Positions 1-5,867 of a stretch of DNA of 6,050 nt are shown in pieces. The translations under genes were made by a program, and so were the position numbers. Below the pieces are notes generated by a model. The model had not been told where the DNA came from, ran no database searches, and saw only the letters and a list, made by a program, of their open reading frames with translations. The stretch is taken from positions 1 to 6,050 of the forward strand of contig JAEYXO010000273.1 in NCBI GenBank assembly GCA_023431245.1, in the 5' to 3' direction. The stretch comes from Pseudomonadota bacterium (lineage in GTDB: Bacteria; Pseudomonadota; Gammaproteobacteria; Burkholderiales; SG8-41). The stretch's first letter is position 1. Each line of letters begins with the position of its first letter.

Positions 1-830
1 CCGACCTTGCCGGCGCTGAAAGGCTCGTAGAGCTCGCCGATCTCGGTGTGCTCGAGAATGATGATTTCGTTGGCGATCTTGGCCAGTGTCGAGCTGACCA
101 GCCCCAGCAGGTTGACGTACTCGGCGAAGCGGTCGCGCGCCGGCTGCCAGTTGATGTCGGCGACGCCGAGGCCGAGCCGCTTCATCAGCCGCTGTTCCAG
201 CTCCTTCGCCTTGGGGCCGAAAGAGGCCTGGGTGCCGACCGCACCGACCATGCCGCCGACAAACACCCGCGGTTCGACCTCGCGCATGCGTTCGTAGTGG
301 CGTCCCATTTCGGAGAGCCAGATCGCCGCCTTGTGGCCAAAGGTGATCGGCAGCGCCTGCACGCCGTGCGAACGTCCGGCCATCGGGGTGTCGCGGTGCG
401 CTTCGCAGAGTTTCACCAGCGAATTGCCGATGGCCTTCATGTCGCGCAGGTAAATCGCGTGCGCTTCCTTGATCTGCAGCATCACCGCGGTGTCGAGCAC
501 GTCCTGGGTCGTGGGGCCGAAATGGATGTACTCGCCGTGATCCCCCTTGCACAGCTTCTGCACCGCCTTCACCGCCGGCACCAGCGGATGCTTGATGCGG
601 CGGATTTCGGCGGAAACCGCATCGATGTCGATTTTCGAGATGCTGGCGTTGGCGGCAATGTCCTCGGCGGCGGCTTTCGGGATGATGCCCAGCCCGGCCT
701 GCTCGATCGCCAGCGCGGCCTCGAAATCGAGCCACTTCTGCACGCGGTTGTGGTCATTGAATATGGCGCGCAGCTCCTCGGTGCTCCACAGGTGCTGGAT
801 CAGTGCGTCGTCAAATACTCCGGATGCCAT
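1..830 (-). CDS. Fumarase/aspartase (adenylosuccinate lyase) superfamily lyase, 3' end outside window
   Basis: Only the first 276 complete codons are present; the gene runs off the left edge. The family performs beta-eliminations that release fumarate-like products, or the related muconate cycloisomerisation. Visible landmarks are HFGPTTQD (residues 103-110, the HxGxTSxD-type substrate loop) and GRSHGVQALPITFG (152-165), whose His155 matches the general-acid histidine region of adenylosuccinate lyase and PcaB. The fragment ends at SAGKVG, exactly where the flexible signature loop with the catalytic serine (GSSxMPxKxN) should begin, so the active site cannot be checked. The start at 830 is supported by GGAG (837-840) six bases upstream. 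It lies 32 bases behind the hydrolase gene on the same strand, so the two are probably co-transcribed. The location beside catabolic CoA genes argues against housekeeping PurB. A PcaB-like or uncharacterised catabolic lyase is more likely, with substrate unknown. Confidence 0.85.
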   Translation of the reverse strand, partial: MASGVFDDALIQHLWSTEELRAIFNDHNRVQKWLDFEAALAIEQAGLGIIPKAAAEDIAANASISKIDIDAVSAEIRRIKHPLVPAVKAVQKLCKGDHGEYIHFGPTTQDVLDTAVMLQIKEAHAIYLRDMKAIGNSLVKLCEAHRDTPMAGRSHGVQALPITFGHKAAIWLSEMGRHYERMREVEPRVFVGGMVGAVGTQASFGPKAKELEQRLMKRLGLGVADINWQPARDRFAEYVNLLGLVSSTLAKIANEIIILEHTEIGELYEPFSAGKV

Positions 831-862
831 GGCGGACTCCAATGCTTGTGTTCAACAGCGGA

Positions 863-1768
863 TCAGGCGGCCAGCGCGCGGTTGTCGGGAACCGACATGA
901 AGGATTCCATCGCGTGCCAGAACTTGTGGCGGTTGATGCCCAGCGTCGCGGCATGGGCCAGGCCGGACACGAACACGAACTGCTTGTCCTTGCTCGGCAG
1001 CTTGCCGAAAAAATCGAGCAGGTCGGGCTCGGCGGCGATGCCGTCGTACTCGCCGCGGATGATGCACACCGGACAGGTGATTTTCAGGGGGTCGATCACC
1101 GGCAGGTTGGCGCACATGTCGAGATAGGTGCCGGTGGGCACCGAATCGCCCAGCGGCAGTTCGGCATCGGCCAGCGCGTCGGCGGCAATCATCTCCGACG
1201 TGCCGGGCTTGTCACGGGTGAACATGCTGTGGATGAAGGCACGGTCGACCTTGCGTCGCGGGCTGGCCTGGTATTCCGCCAGTTTCTCCCTGCGCTTGGC
1301 CAGCGTCGGCGATCCCTCGCCGGTATAGACCAGTGCAGACACCATCAGGCGCTTGACGCGGCCGGGATTCTGCTGCGCGTACAGGGCCGCGCGCAGCGCG
1401 CCCGACGAGCCGCCGTACATGTACACCTCGCGTGCGCCGGTTTCGCGTTCGACGACCTGCATCGCCGCCGCCAGGTCCTGCGCGCCGGAGGCGATGTCCG
1501 AATTGCTGTCGGTGCGGTCCGAGCGGCCGTAACCCTCGTGGTCGACGGTCCACACGTCGTAACCGAGTGCTGCAAAGTGGTCCATCAGCGAATAGTCGCT
1601 GCGACCGGGAACGCTGAGGTCGAAACTGGAACGGCCCGAGGCCGAGGAGCCGTGCACCAGGAACAGCACCGGCGCCCCCTTGGGTGCGTCAGCCGCGTGT
1701 TTGCGGTACACGTACAGTTTGACCTTGCCTTTTTGCGCCTGGTATTCCCCGGCCTTGATCTGCGCCAT
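863..1768 (-). CDS. Alpha/beta hydrolase (serine hydrolase fold)
   Basis: This is a soluble alpha/beta-hydrolase of about 301 residues. In numbering from the longer start at 1780, it shows the oxyanion motif HGSSASG (43-49), the nucleophile elbow GGSSG (123-127, Ser125), the acid in RGEYDG (Asp246) and the base in GLAHAA (His276), so the catalytic triad looks complete. There is no signal peptide. Two in-frame ATGs are possible, at 1780 and 1768. I chose 1768 because GGAG (complement of 1775-1778) sits six bases before it, the same spacing as at the lyase, the CoA-transferase-like A gene and the dioxygenase gene; nothing like it precedes 1780. The gene is the first of a leftward pair with the lyase and is divergent from the CoA-transferase-like operon, suggesting a shared pathway. 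It may cleave an ester, thioester or C-C bond; the sequence does not say which. Confidence 0.9.
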   Translation of the reverse strand: MAQIKAGEYQAQKGKVKLYVYRKHAADAPKGAPVLFLVHGSSASGRSSFDLSVPGRSDYSLMDHFAALGYDVWTVDHEGYGRSDRTDSNSDIASGAQDLAAAMQVVERETGAREVYMYGGSSGALRAALYAQQNPGRVKRLMVSALVYTGEGSPTLAKRREKLAEYQASPRRKVDRAFIHSMFTRDKPGTSEMIAADALADAELPLGDSVPTGTYLDMCANLPVIDPLKITCPVCIIRGEYDGIAAEPDLLDFFGKLPSKDKQFVFVSGLAHAATLGINRHKFWHAMESFMSVPDNRALAA

Positions 1769-1894
1769 GCCCTGCTCCATTCAGTGAATTGAGAAACGAG
1801 CGGCGATTATCGCACCGCAGGAACAACCGCCGCCCTGCAGTCCGAATGCTGGTCGCAGTGTACACTCACCGCAGCACTCTTCACGGAGCACACC
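1769..1894. promoter_or_regulatory. Divergent intergenic control region
   Basis: This 126-base gap separates two divergently transcribed gene sets and must hold promoters for both. A short perfect inverted repeat, GCGAT-T-ATCGC, lies at 1803-1813. Its reverse strand reads GATAAT (1806-1811), a fair -10 element for the hydrolase, though no good -35 sits at 16-18 bases. Rightward, TACACT (1861-1866) could be a -10 for the CoA-transferase-like operon, again without a convincing -35. The rightward ribosome binding site GGAG is at 1885-1888. The existence of a control region is inferred from gene layout; the individual elements are weak. Confidence 0.4.
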
Positions 1895-2716
1895 ATGGAC
1901 GCTGCACCCTCGAAAATCGTCAGCCTATCCGCACTCGCCGGACTGATACCGGATGGCGCGGCGCTGGGTCTCGGCGGCGTGTTCCTGCATCGCGGCCCCT
2001 TCGCGCTGGTGCGCGAGCTGGCGCGGCAGGGCCGCAGGCATCTCGACATCATCAAACCCTCGCCGGGCTATGACCTCGACCTGCTGTGCCGTGCCGGCGC
2101 TGTGGCCAAGGTGCGTGCCGGCATCGTCGCGATGGAAGGCAATTTCGGCATGGCGCGCTGGTACCGCAAGGCCATCGAGCGCAAGGAGGCACATCTTGAA
2201 GAACATGCCTGAATAACCCTGGTCTCGGGGCTGCGTGCAGCCTCCTACGGCATCCCCTTCCAGCCGGTGGCCGGCGTGCACGGCAGCGAGCTGGCGCGGA
2301 TCAACGGCTGGCAGACGGTCACCGACCCCTACGGTTCGGGGCGCGAGGTCTATGTCATACCCGCGGTGCATCCCGACATCGCGGTGATCCATGCCGCGGA
2401 AATCGACGCCGAGGGCAATGCGCGCGTCTATGGCTCGCCGTTCTGGGATCATCCGCTGACCCGCGCCGCCAAACGCGTGCTGGTCACCGCCGAAAAACTC
2501 GTGCCCACCGACCGCCTGCGCGAACAGCCCGAACTGACACTGGTGCCGGGATTCATGGTCGAGGCCGCGGCCGTCGTGCCCGGCGGAGCCTGGCCGGGTT
2601 CCATGCACCCGTACTACGGCATCGACTACCCCGCGGTTGACGCCTACATGGAAGACCGTCCCGGCGTGCTCGAGAAACACCTTGCCGATGCCCCGGAAAC
2701 CGCCGCGTCGCGCTGA
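1895..2716 (+). CDS. CoA-transferase-like subunit A (GctA/IpdA type) with in-frame TGA at codon 106; possible selenoprotein
   Basis: Read through one TGA (2210-2212), this is a 273-residue subunit A of the family I CoA-transferase fold. The first part carries the Gly-rich loop GLGGVFLHRGP (25-35), then LCRAGAVAKV and MEGNFGMARWYRKA (80-93). The TGA follows LEEHA. The same frame then continues with ITLVSGLRAASYGIPF (107-122), the canonical alpha-beta core sequence after that loop, and DPYGSGREVYVIPAV further on, with no second stop or frameshift. Family length is about 260-320, so neither half alone is complete. Neighbouring genes use TGA as a normal stop and TGG for Trp, so the code is not changed. 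GGAG at 1885-1888, six bases before ATG, fixes the start. The glycosylase gene overlaps its end by 29 bases, and the partner subunit B lies just beyond. Possible readings are selenocysteine (see the hairpin at 2227-2244), a nonsense mutation, or a sequence error. Enzymatically it may be a hydrolase rather than a transferase. Confidence 0.8.
2210..2244 (+). promoter_or_regulatory. UGA codon plus downstream hairpin resembling a bacterial SECIS element
   Basis: The UGA is at 2210-2212. Bases 2227-2233 (GGGGCTG) pair with 2238-2244 (CAGCCTC) in a 7-bp stem with one G-U wobble, closed by loop CGTG (2234-2237). The loop starts 21 nt after UGA and has G then U at its second and third positions. As I recall, the general bacterial SECIS model asks for 16-37 nt from UGA to the loop and a G within the first two loop bases. 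E. coli fdhF likewise has a GGxxGC stem and a G-U in its loop. There is no clear bulged U as in fdhF. A weaker competing stem (CCC 2217-2219 with GGG 2227-2229) exists. GC-rich hairpins also arise by chance in such DNA. Confidence 0.4.
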
Positions 2717-3236
2717 AAACGCAGCCCTCCTGCGCAGCTTCGCGCCGGTGGCCGATGCCGCCGCGCGCGTGCTGGTGCTCGGCAGCATGCCCGGCGCCGA
2801 GTCGCTGCGCGCCGGTCAGTACTACGCCCATCCGCGCAACGCCTTCTGGCGCATCATGGGTGACCTCGTCGGTGCCGCACCCGAACTCGGCTACGCAACG
2901 CGCAAACGCCGCCTGCAGGCCGCGGGCATCGCGCTGTGGGACGTGCTCGCCGCCTGCACGCGGGAAGGCAGTCTCGATGCCGACATCGACCCGGATTCCA
3001 TCATCACCAACGACCTGCCGGCCTTTTTCGCGCGCCACCCGCGCATCACGCATGTGTTTTTCAATGGCGCAGCCGCCGAACGCTGTTTCCGCATCCACGT
3101 GCAGCCGGCGCTGGAAAGCGGCGCGCTGCACCTGCAGCGCCTGCCCTCGACCAGTCCTGCGCATGCCGCGCTCGACTACCGCAGCAAACTCGCGGCCTGG
3201 CGCAGCGTGCTGCGCGCCATAAAAAAATATCAATAA
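2688..3236 (+). CDS. DNA-deoxyinosine (hypoxanthine)-DNA glycosylase, uracil-DNA glycosylase family 6 type
   Basis: This 182-residue protein resembles the Hdg family of the uracil-DNA glycosylase superfamily, which removes hypoxanthine (deaminated adenine) from DNA. Motif 1 is VLVLGSMPGAES followed by QYYAHPRNAFWRIMG; the Asn in HPRN is the residue reported as important for catalysis in family 6. Motif 2 is LPSTSPAHA near the C-terminus. Length is normal for the family. The start is taken as ATG 2688, inside the last 29 bases of the CoA-transferase-like A gene. TTG at 2682 is an alternative with GAG seven bases upstream; no strong ribosome site is present, so translational coupling to the upstream gene is likely. 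It is a DNA-repair gene wedged between two subunits of one enzyme, functionally unrelated to its neighbours. Its last codons run into an A-rich tract that includes seven consecutive As (3221-3227). Confidence 0.85.
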   Translation: MPRKPPRRAENAALLRSFAPVADAAARVLVLGSMPGAESLRAGQYYAHPRNAFWRIMGDLVGAAPELGYATRKRRLQAAGIALWDVLAACTREGSLDADIDPDSIITNDLPAFFARHPRITHVFFNGAAAERCFRIHVQPALESGALHLQRLPSTSPAHAALDYRSKLAAWRSVLRAIKKYQ

Positions 3237-3290
3237 AATCAAATACTTATATAACACCCAAAACCGGCGAAACCACCGCCCCAAACCACC
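3237..3290 (+). promoter_or_regulatory. AT-rich intergenic leader before subunit B
   Basis: These 54 bases, together with the end of the glycosylase gene, form the most AT-rich stretch of the window (about 3219-3257). They contain TATAAC at 3250-3255, a plausible -10, but no matching -35. The bases just before the subunit B start show no Shine-Dalgarno sequence. The region may be an internal promoter that restores subunit B expression behind the inserted glycosylase gene, or only a junction scar. Confidence 0.25.
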
Positions 3291-4019
3291 ATGGACTGGA
3301 CCCCCTTCTCCTTCATTGTCGTCAATCTCGCGCGCCAGATCCGCGCCGGCGAAATCACTTTCAGCGGCGTCAACTCGACGCTGCCGATGCTGGCCTGCCT
3401 GCTCGCCAAACGCGCCTATGATTTCCCGTTCACCTACATCAATGTCGCCGGCGGCGTCGAACCGCGGCCTGTCGAGGTGCCGCTGTCGAGCAGCGATCCG
3501 GCGATCGTCCACGATTCCCCGGCAATTTTCGCCAACCAGGACTTCTACGACCTCTGCGCGCGCGGCGGGCTCGATCTGGTCTTTCTCGGCTGCGCGCAGA
3601 TCGATGCCGAGGGCCGCACCAATGTTTCGGCAATCGGCTCCTGGGAAAATCCGAAAGTCAGGCTGCCCGGCGGCGGCGGCGCGGCGGTGATGCTGCCCAC
3701 GGCAAAACGCGTCGTCACCTGGCGCAGCGATCACACGGCACGCGCACTGGTCGACAAGCTCGATTTCGTCACCGCCGCCGGCAACATGACCGCGCTGGTG
3801 ACACCGCTGGCGGTGTTCGAGCGTGAGCCGCGCGCAGGCGCCCGCTTCCGCCTCGCATGCTTCAATCCGGAGGTCACGGTCGCCGACATCGCAGACCGCA
3901 CCGGCTTCGGCTTTGACGCGGCCGCGGCCAAGCCCGCAATGCCGGCCAGCGCGCGCGAGCTGCAGGCGCTGGCCGCACTCGACGCAGGCGGGCGCTTTTC
4001 CGCGACGGCCAAGGGCTGA
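3291..4019 (+). CDS. CoA-transferase-like subunit B (GctB/IpdB type) lacking the catalytic glutamate
   Basis: This 242-residue protein is the beta partner of the gene at 1895-2716. It aligns by eye without gaps to glutaconate CoA-transferase subunit B around residues 47-69 (ending PVEVPLSSSD), and again at GCAQIDAEGRTN (100-111) and the Gly-rich LPGGGGAA (125-132). TAAGNM (161-166) and FNPEVTVADIADRTGF (191-206) are typical of the C-terminal half. At the position of the acyl-CoA-forming glutamate (Glu54 of Acidaminococcus GctB, in VESG) this protein has Val52 in NVAGG, so covalent CoA-transferase chemistry by the usual route seems impossible. IpdAB of actinobacteria, a hydrolase of this fold, also lacks that glutamate. 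The start ATG 3291 has no visible ribosome site. The gene is separated from its partner by the glycosylase gene, which is unusual because A and B are normally adjacent. Confidence 0.85.
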   Translation: MDWTPFSFIVVNLARQIRAGEITFSGVNSTLPMLACLLAKRAYDFPFTYINVAGGVEPRPVEVPLSSSDPAIVHDSPAIFANQDFYDLCARGGLDLVFLGCAQIDAEGRTNVSAIGSWENPKVRLPGGGGAAVMLPTAKRVVTWRSDHTARALVDKLDFVTAAGNMTALVTPLAVFEREPRAGARFRLACFNPEVTVADIADRTGFGFDAAAAKPAMPASARELQALAALDAGGRFSATAKG

Positions 4020-4107
4020 GGCGCCGCGGTCCGCGTGTTAGCATAAGGTTTCTTCGCGTGCTGCTTTTTTCCTGCACGCCTGAACCTTCAATCAAACGCA
4101 ATTCCGG

Positions 4108-5250
4108 ATGCTTCCGCTACAAGGCATACGCGTCGTCGAATTCTGCCAGGTGCTGGCCGGCCCCTTTGCCGGCTGCCTGCTCGCCGACATGGGCGCGGAT
4201 GTGATCAAGGTCGAAGCGCCCGAGGGCGACCTGATGCGGCAGTGGCCGCCGATCCTCGACGGCTACAGCCAGTATTTCGCCTCGGTCAACCGCAACAAGC
4301 GTTCGGTCGTGCTCGACCTCAAGAGTGATGCCGGCCGCGCCGACGCACGCCGCCTCGCGCGGTCTGCCGACATCCTGCTCGAAAACTTCCGCCCCGGCGT
4401 GATGGCGAAATTCGGTCTCGATTACCCATCGCTGGCGAAGGAACACCCCGCCCTCGTCTACTGCTCGGTCTCCGCCTTCGGCCAGACCGGCCCGCGCGCC
4501 GCCGAGGGTGGCTTCGACATGACAGTACAGGCGATGAGCGGCGTCATGAGCGTCACCGGCGAACGCGACGGGCGCCCCGCGAAATGCGGCATTCCGATCG
4601 CGGATTTCTCCGCCGGCCTCTACGCCGCATTCAGCACCGCTGCAGCCCTGCACAAGGCGCGTGCAACCGGACATGGCGATTACATCGACGTGTCGATGCT
4701 GGGCAGCATGCTCGGCATCGCCAACCTGCAGACCAGCGAACTCTTCGGCACCGGTCGCGACCCGGTGCGGCTCGGCTCGGCACACCCGATGAACGCGCCC
4801 TATGCCGCCTTCTGCTGCCGCGACGGCTATTTTGCGCTCGCCGCCGGCACCAACAAGCTGTGGGAAGCGGCCTGCGAAGCGATCGCGCGCCCCGACCTGA
4901 CGCAGGATGCGCGATTCACGTCACCGACGCTGCGCGCGCAGCACCAGGACGCGCTGCGCGAGCTGCTCGAAGCCGAATTCGTCAAGTACGACGCCAATGA
5001 CCTGCTGGCGCGGATGAACGCACGCGGCGTGCCTTGCGCGCCGCTGTACAATTATTCGCAGGTGCTCTCCGATCCCCAGGTCAGACACATGCAATGGGTC
5101 GAGGATCTGGCGCTGCCCAACGGCGTCGCCAGCAGGACGGTCGTGTCGCCGCAGCGCGTCTCCGGGCAGCGCCTCGGCGTGCGCCGCGGACCGCCGGCGC
5201 TCGGCGCACACACCGCCGAAGTGCTCGCAGAACTGAAGGACAAGCCATGA
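4108..5250 (+). CDS. CaiB/BaiF family III CoA-transferase
   Basis: This complete 380-residue family III enzyme moves CoA between carboxylic acids through an enzyme-bound aspartyl anhydride. It begins with the hallmark LQGIRVVEFCQVLAGPFAG (4-22) and LLADMGADVIKVEAP (24-38). It continues with ENFRPGVMAKFGLDY (92-106) and CSVSAFGQTGP (119-129). The nucleophilic aspartate is Asp137 in GGFDMTVQAMSG. The C-terminal VPCAPLYNYSQVLSDPQ (308-324) is the usual cap-domain end. An 88-base gap with no clear terminator or strong promoter separates it from subunit B, and no good ribosome site precedes ATG 4108. Its stop overlaps the dioxygenase start (ATGA, 5247-5250), tying it to that gene. One member of this family, Act of Variovorax paradoxus TBEA6, activates 3-sulfinopropionate with succinyl-CoA. 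The adjacent dioxygenase makes a similar role attractive here, but substrate specificity is not readable from the sequence. Confidence 0.95.
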   Translation: MLPLQGIRVVEFCQVLAGPFAGCLLADMGADVIKVEAPEGDLMRQWPPILDGYSQYFASVNRNKRSVVLDLKSDAGRADARRLARSADILLENFRPGVMAKFGLDYPSLAKEHPALVYCSVSAFGQTGPRAAEGGFDMTVQAMSGVMSVTGERDGRPAKCGIPIADFSAGLYAAFSTAAALHKARATGHGDYIDVSMLGSMLGIANLQTSELFGTGRDPVRLGSAHPMNAPYAAFCCRDGYFALAAGTNKLWEAACEAIARPDLTQDARFTSPTLRAQHQDALRELLEAEFVKYDANDLLARMNARGVPCAPLYNYSQVLSDPQVRHMQWVEDLALPNGVASRTVVSPQRVSGQRLGVRRGPPALGAHTAEVLAELKDKP

Positions 5251-5867
5251 AAAACACCGAACGATTCCGCCAGTTCGTTGCCGCCATGACCCGGCTGGTC
5301 GAGCGCAGCGGCCAGGACGAAAAAATCATGCACGAGGAAGGCGGCCGCCTGCTCGCCGAACTGATCCGGCACGACGACTGGCTGCCCGACGAATGCGCGC
5401 AGCCGCATCCGCAGTTCTACCAGCAGTACCTGCTCCACTGCGACCCGCTGGAGCGTTTCTCGGTGGTCAGCTTCGTGTGGGGCCCCGGCCAGAAGACGCC
5501 GGTGCATGACCATACCGTGTGGGGCTTGGTCGGCATGATGCGCGGCGCCGAAAACGCGCGGCGCTTCTCGCACACGAAACCCGGCCAGCCGATGGCAGCC
5601 GGCGAAACCGAAAAACTGCTGCCGGGCCAGGTCGACCGCGTATCGCCGACCGTCGGCGACATCCACGAGGTGTCCAACGCGCTCGCCGACAGGCCGTCGA
5701 TCAGCATCCACGTCTACGGTGCCAACATCGGCGCCGTCAAACGCCACGTTTTCGATCCGGCGACCGGCGCCGACAAACCCTTTGTCTCCGGCTATTCGAG
5801 CCCGGCGCTGCCGAATTTCTGGGACCGCTCGGCGGAAGTCCGGGCCACGATCACACCGGCGTCATGA
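5247..5867 (+). CDS. Cysteine dioxygenase family thiol dioxygenase, Gln-type (3-mercaptopropionate dioxygenase-like)
   Basis: This 206-residue cupin non-haem iron enzyme adds O2 to a thiol to give a sulfinate. The iron ligands are His87 and His89 in PVHDHTVWG and His140 in GDIHEV. The Ser-His-Tyr outer-sphere triad is Ser153-His155-Tyr157 in SISIHVYG, the same spacing and numbering as mammalian cysteine dioxygenase. Where the mammalian enzyme has Cys93, which crosslinks to the tyrosine, this one has Gly93, so no Cys-Tyr cofactor forms. At the carboxylate-binding Arg60 position it has Gln60 (YQQYLL), the mark of bacterial Gln-type enzymes that prefer 3-mercaptopropionate over cysteine. The start at 5247 has AAGGA (5236-5240) six bases upstream and overlaps the CoA-transferase stop. 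Its own stop overlaps the enoyl-CoA hydratase start. An alternative substrate such as another mercapto-acid is possible. Confidence 0.9.
   Translation: MKNTERFRQFVAAMTRLVERSGQDEKIMHEEGGRLLAELIRHDDWLPDECAQPHPQFYQQYLLHCDPLERFSVVSFVWGPGQKTPVHDHTVWGLVGMMRGAENARRFSHTKPGQPMAAGETEKLLPGQVDRVSPTVGDIHEVSNALADRPSISIHVYGANIGAVKRHVFDPATGADKPFVSGYSSPALPNFWDRSAEVRATITPAS

Noticed and set aside
48..1127. Long open frame on the plus strand opposite the lyase
   Set aside because: It is antisense to a gene with clear family motifs, its translation shows no family resemblance and is rich in Arg, His, Gly and Ala, typical of a GC-rich shadow frame.
1769..1780. Upstream ATG at 1780 as the hydrolase start
   Set aside because: No ribosome site precedes it; the GGAG that overlaps this ATG sits six bases before the ATG at 1768, matching the spacing at other genes here.
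1895..2716. TGA reassigned to tryptophan or glycine throughout the genome (alternative genetic code)
   Set aside because: TGA ends the hydrolase, glycosylase-adjacent, subunit B, CaiB and dioxygenase genes at their expected family lengths, and Trp is encoded by TGG throughout.
2267..2716. Separate gene starting at GTG 2267 for the second half of subunit A
   Set aside because: No ribosome site lies before it, and it would leave out the conserved stretch encoded at 2213-2266 that is in the same frame directly after the TGA.
2553..3734. 393-codon open frame on the minus strand across the glycosylase and subunit B
   Set aside because: It covers two well-supported plus-strand genes and the AT-rich gap between them; composition is that of a shadow frame.
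4056..4079. Inverted repeat GCGTGC...GCACGC between subunit B and the CaiB-type gene as a terminator
   Set aside because: The T-run lies in the 12-base loop rather than after the stem, and neither strand has a U-tract downstream, so it does not look like an intrinsic terminator.
4117..4785. 222-codon minus-strand frame inside the CaiB-type gene
   Set aside because: It lies wholly antisense to a gene with a complete family III signature and has no recognisable motif.
5034..5246. N-terminal extension of the thiol dioxygenase from an upstream start
   Set aside because: The extra residues overlap the CaiB-type gene in another frame, are low-complexity Arg/Ala-rich, and ATG 5247 has its own AAGGA and gives the usual family length.
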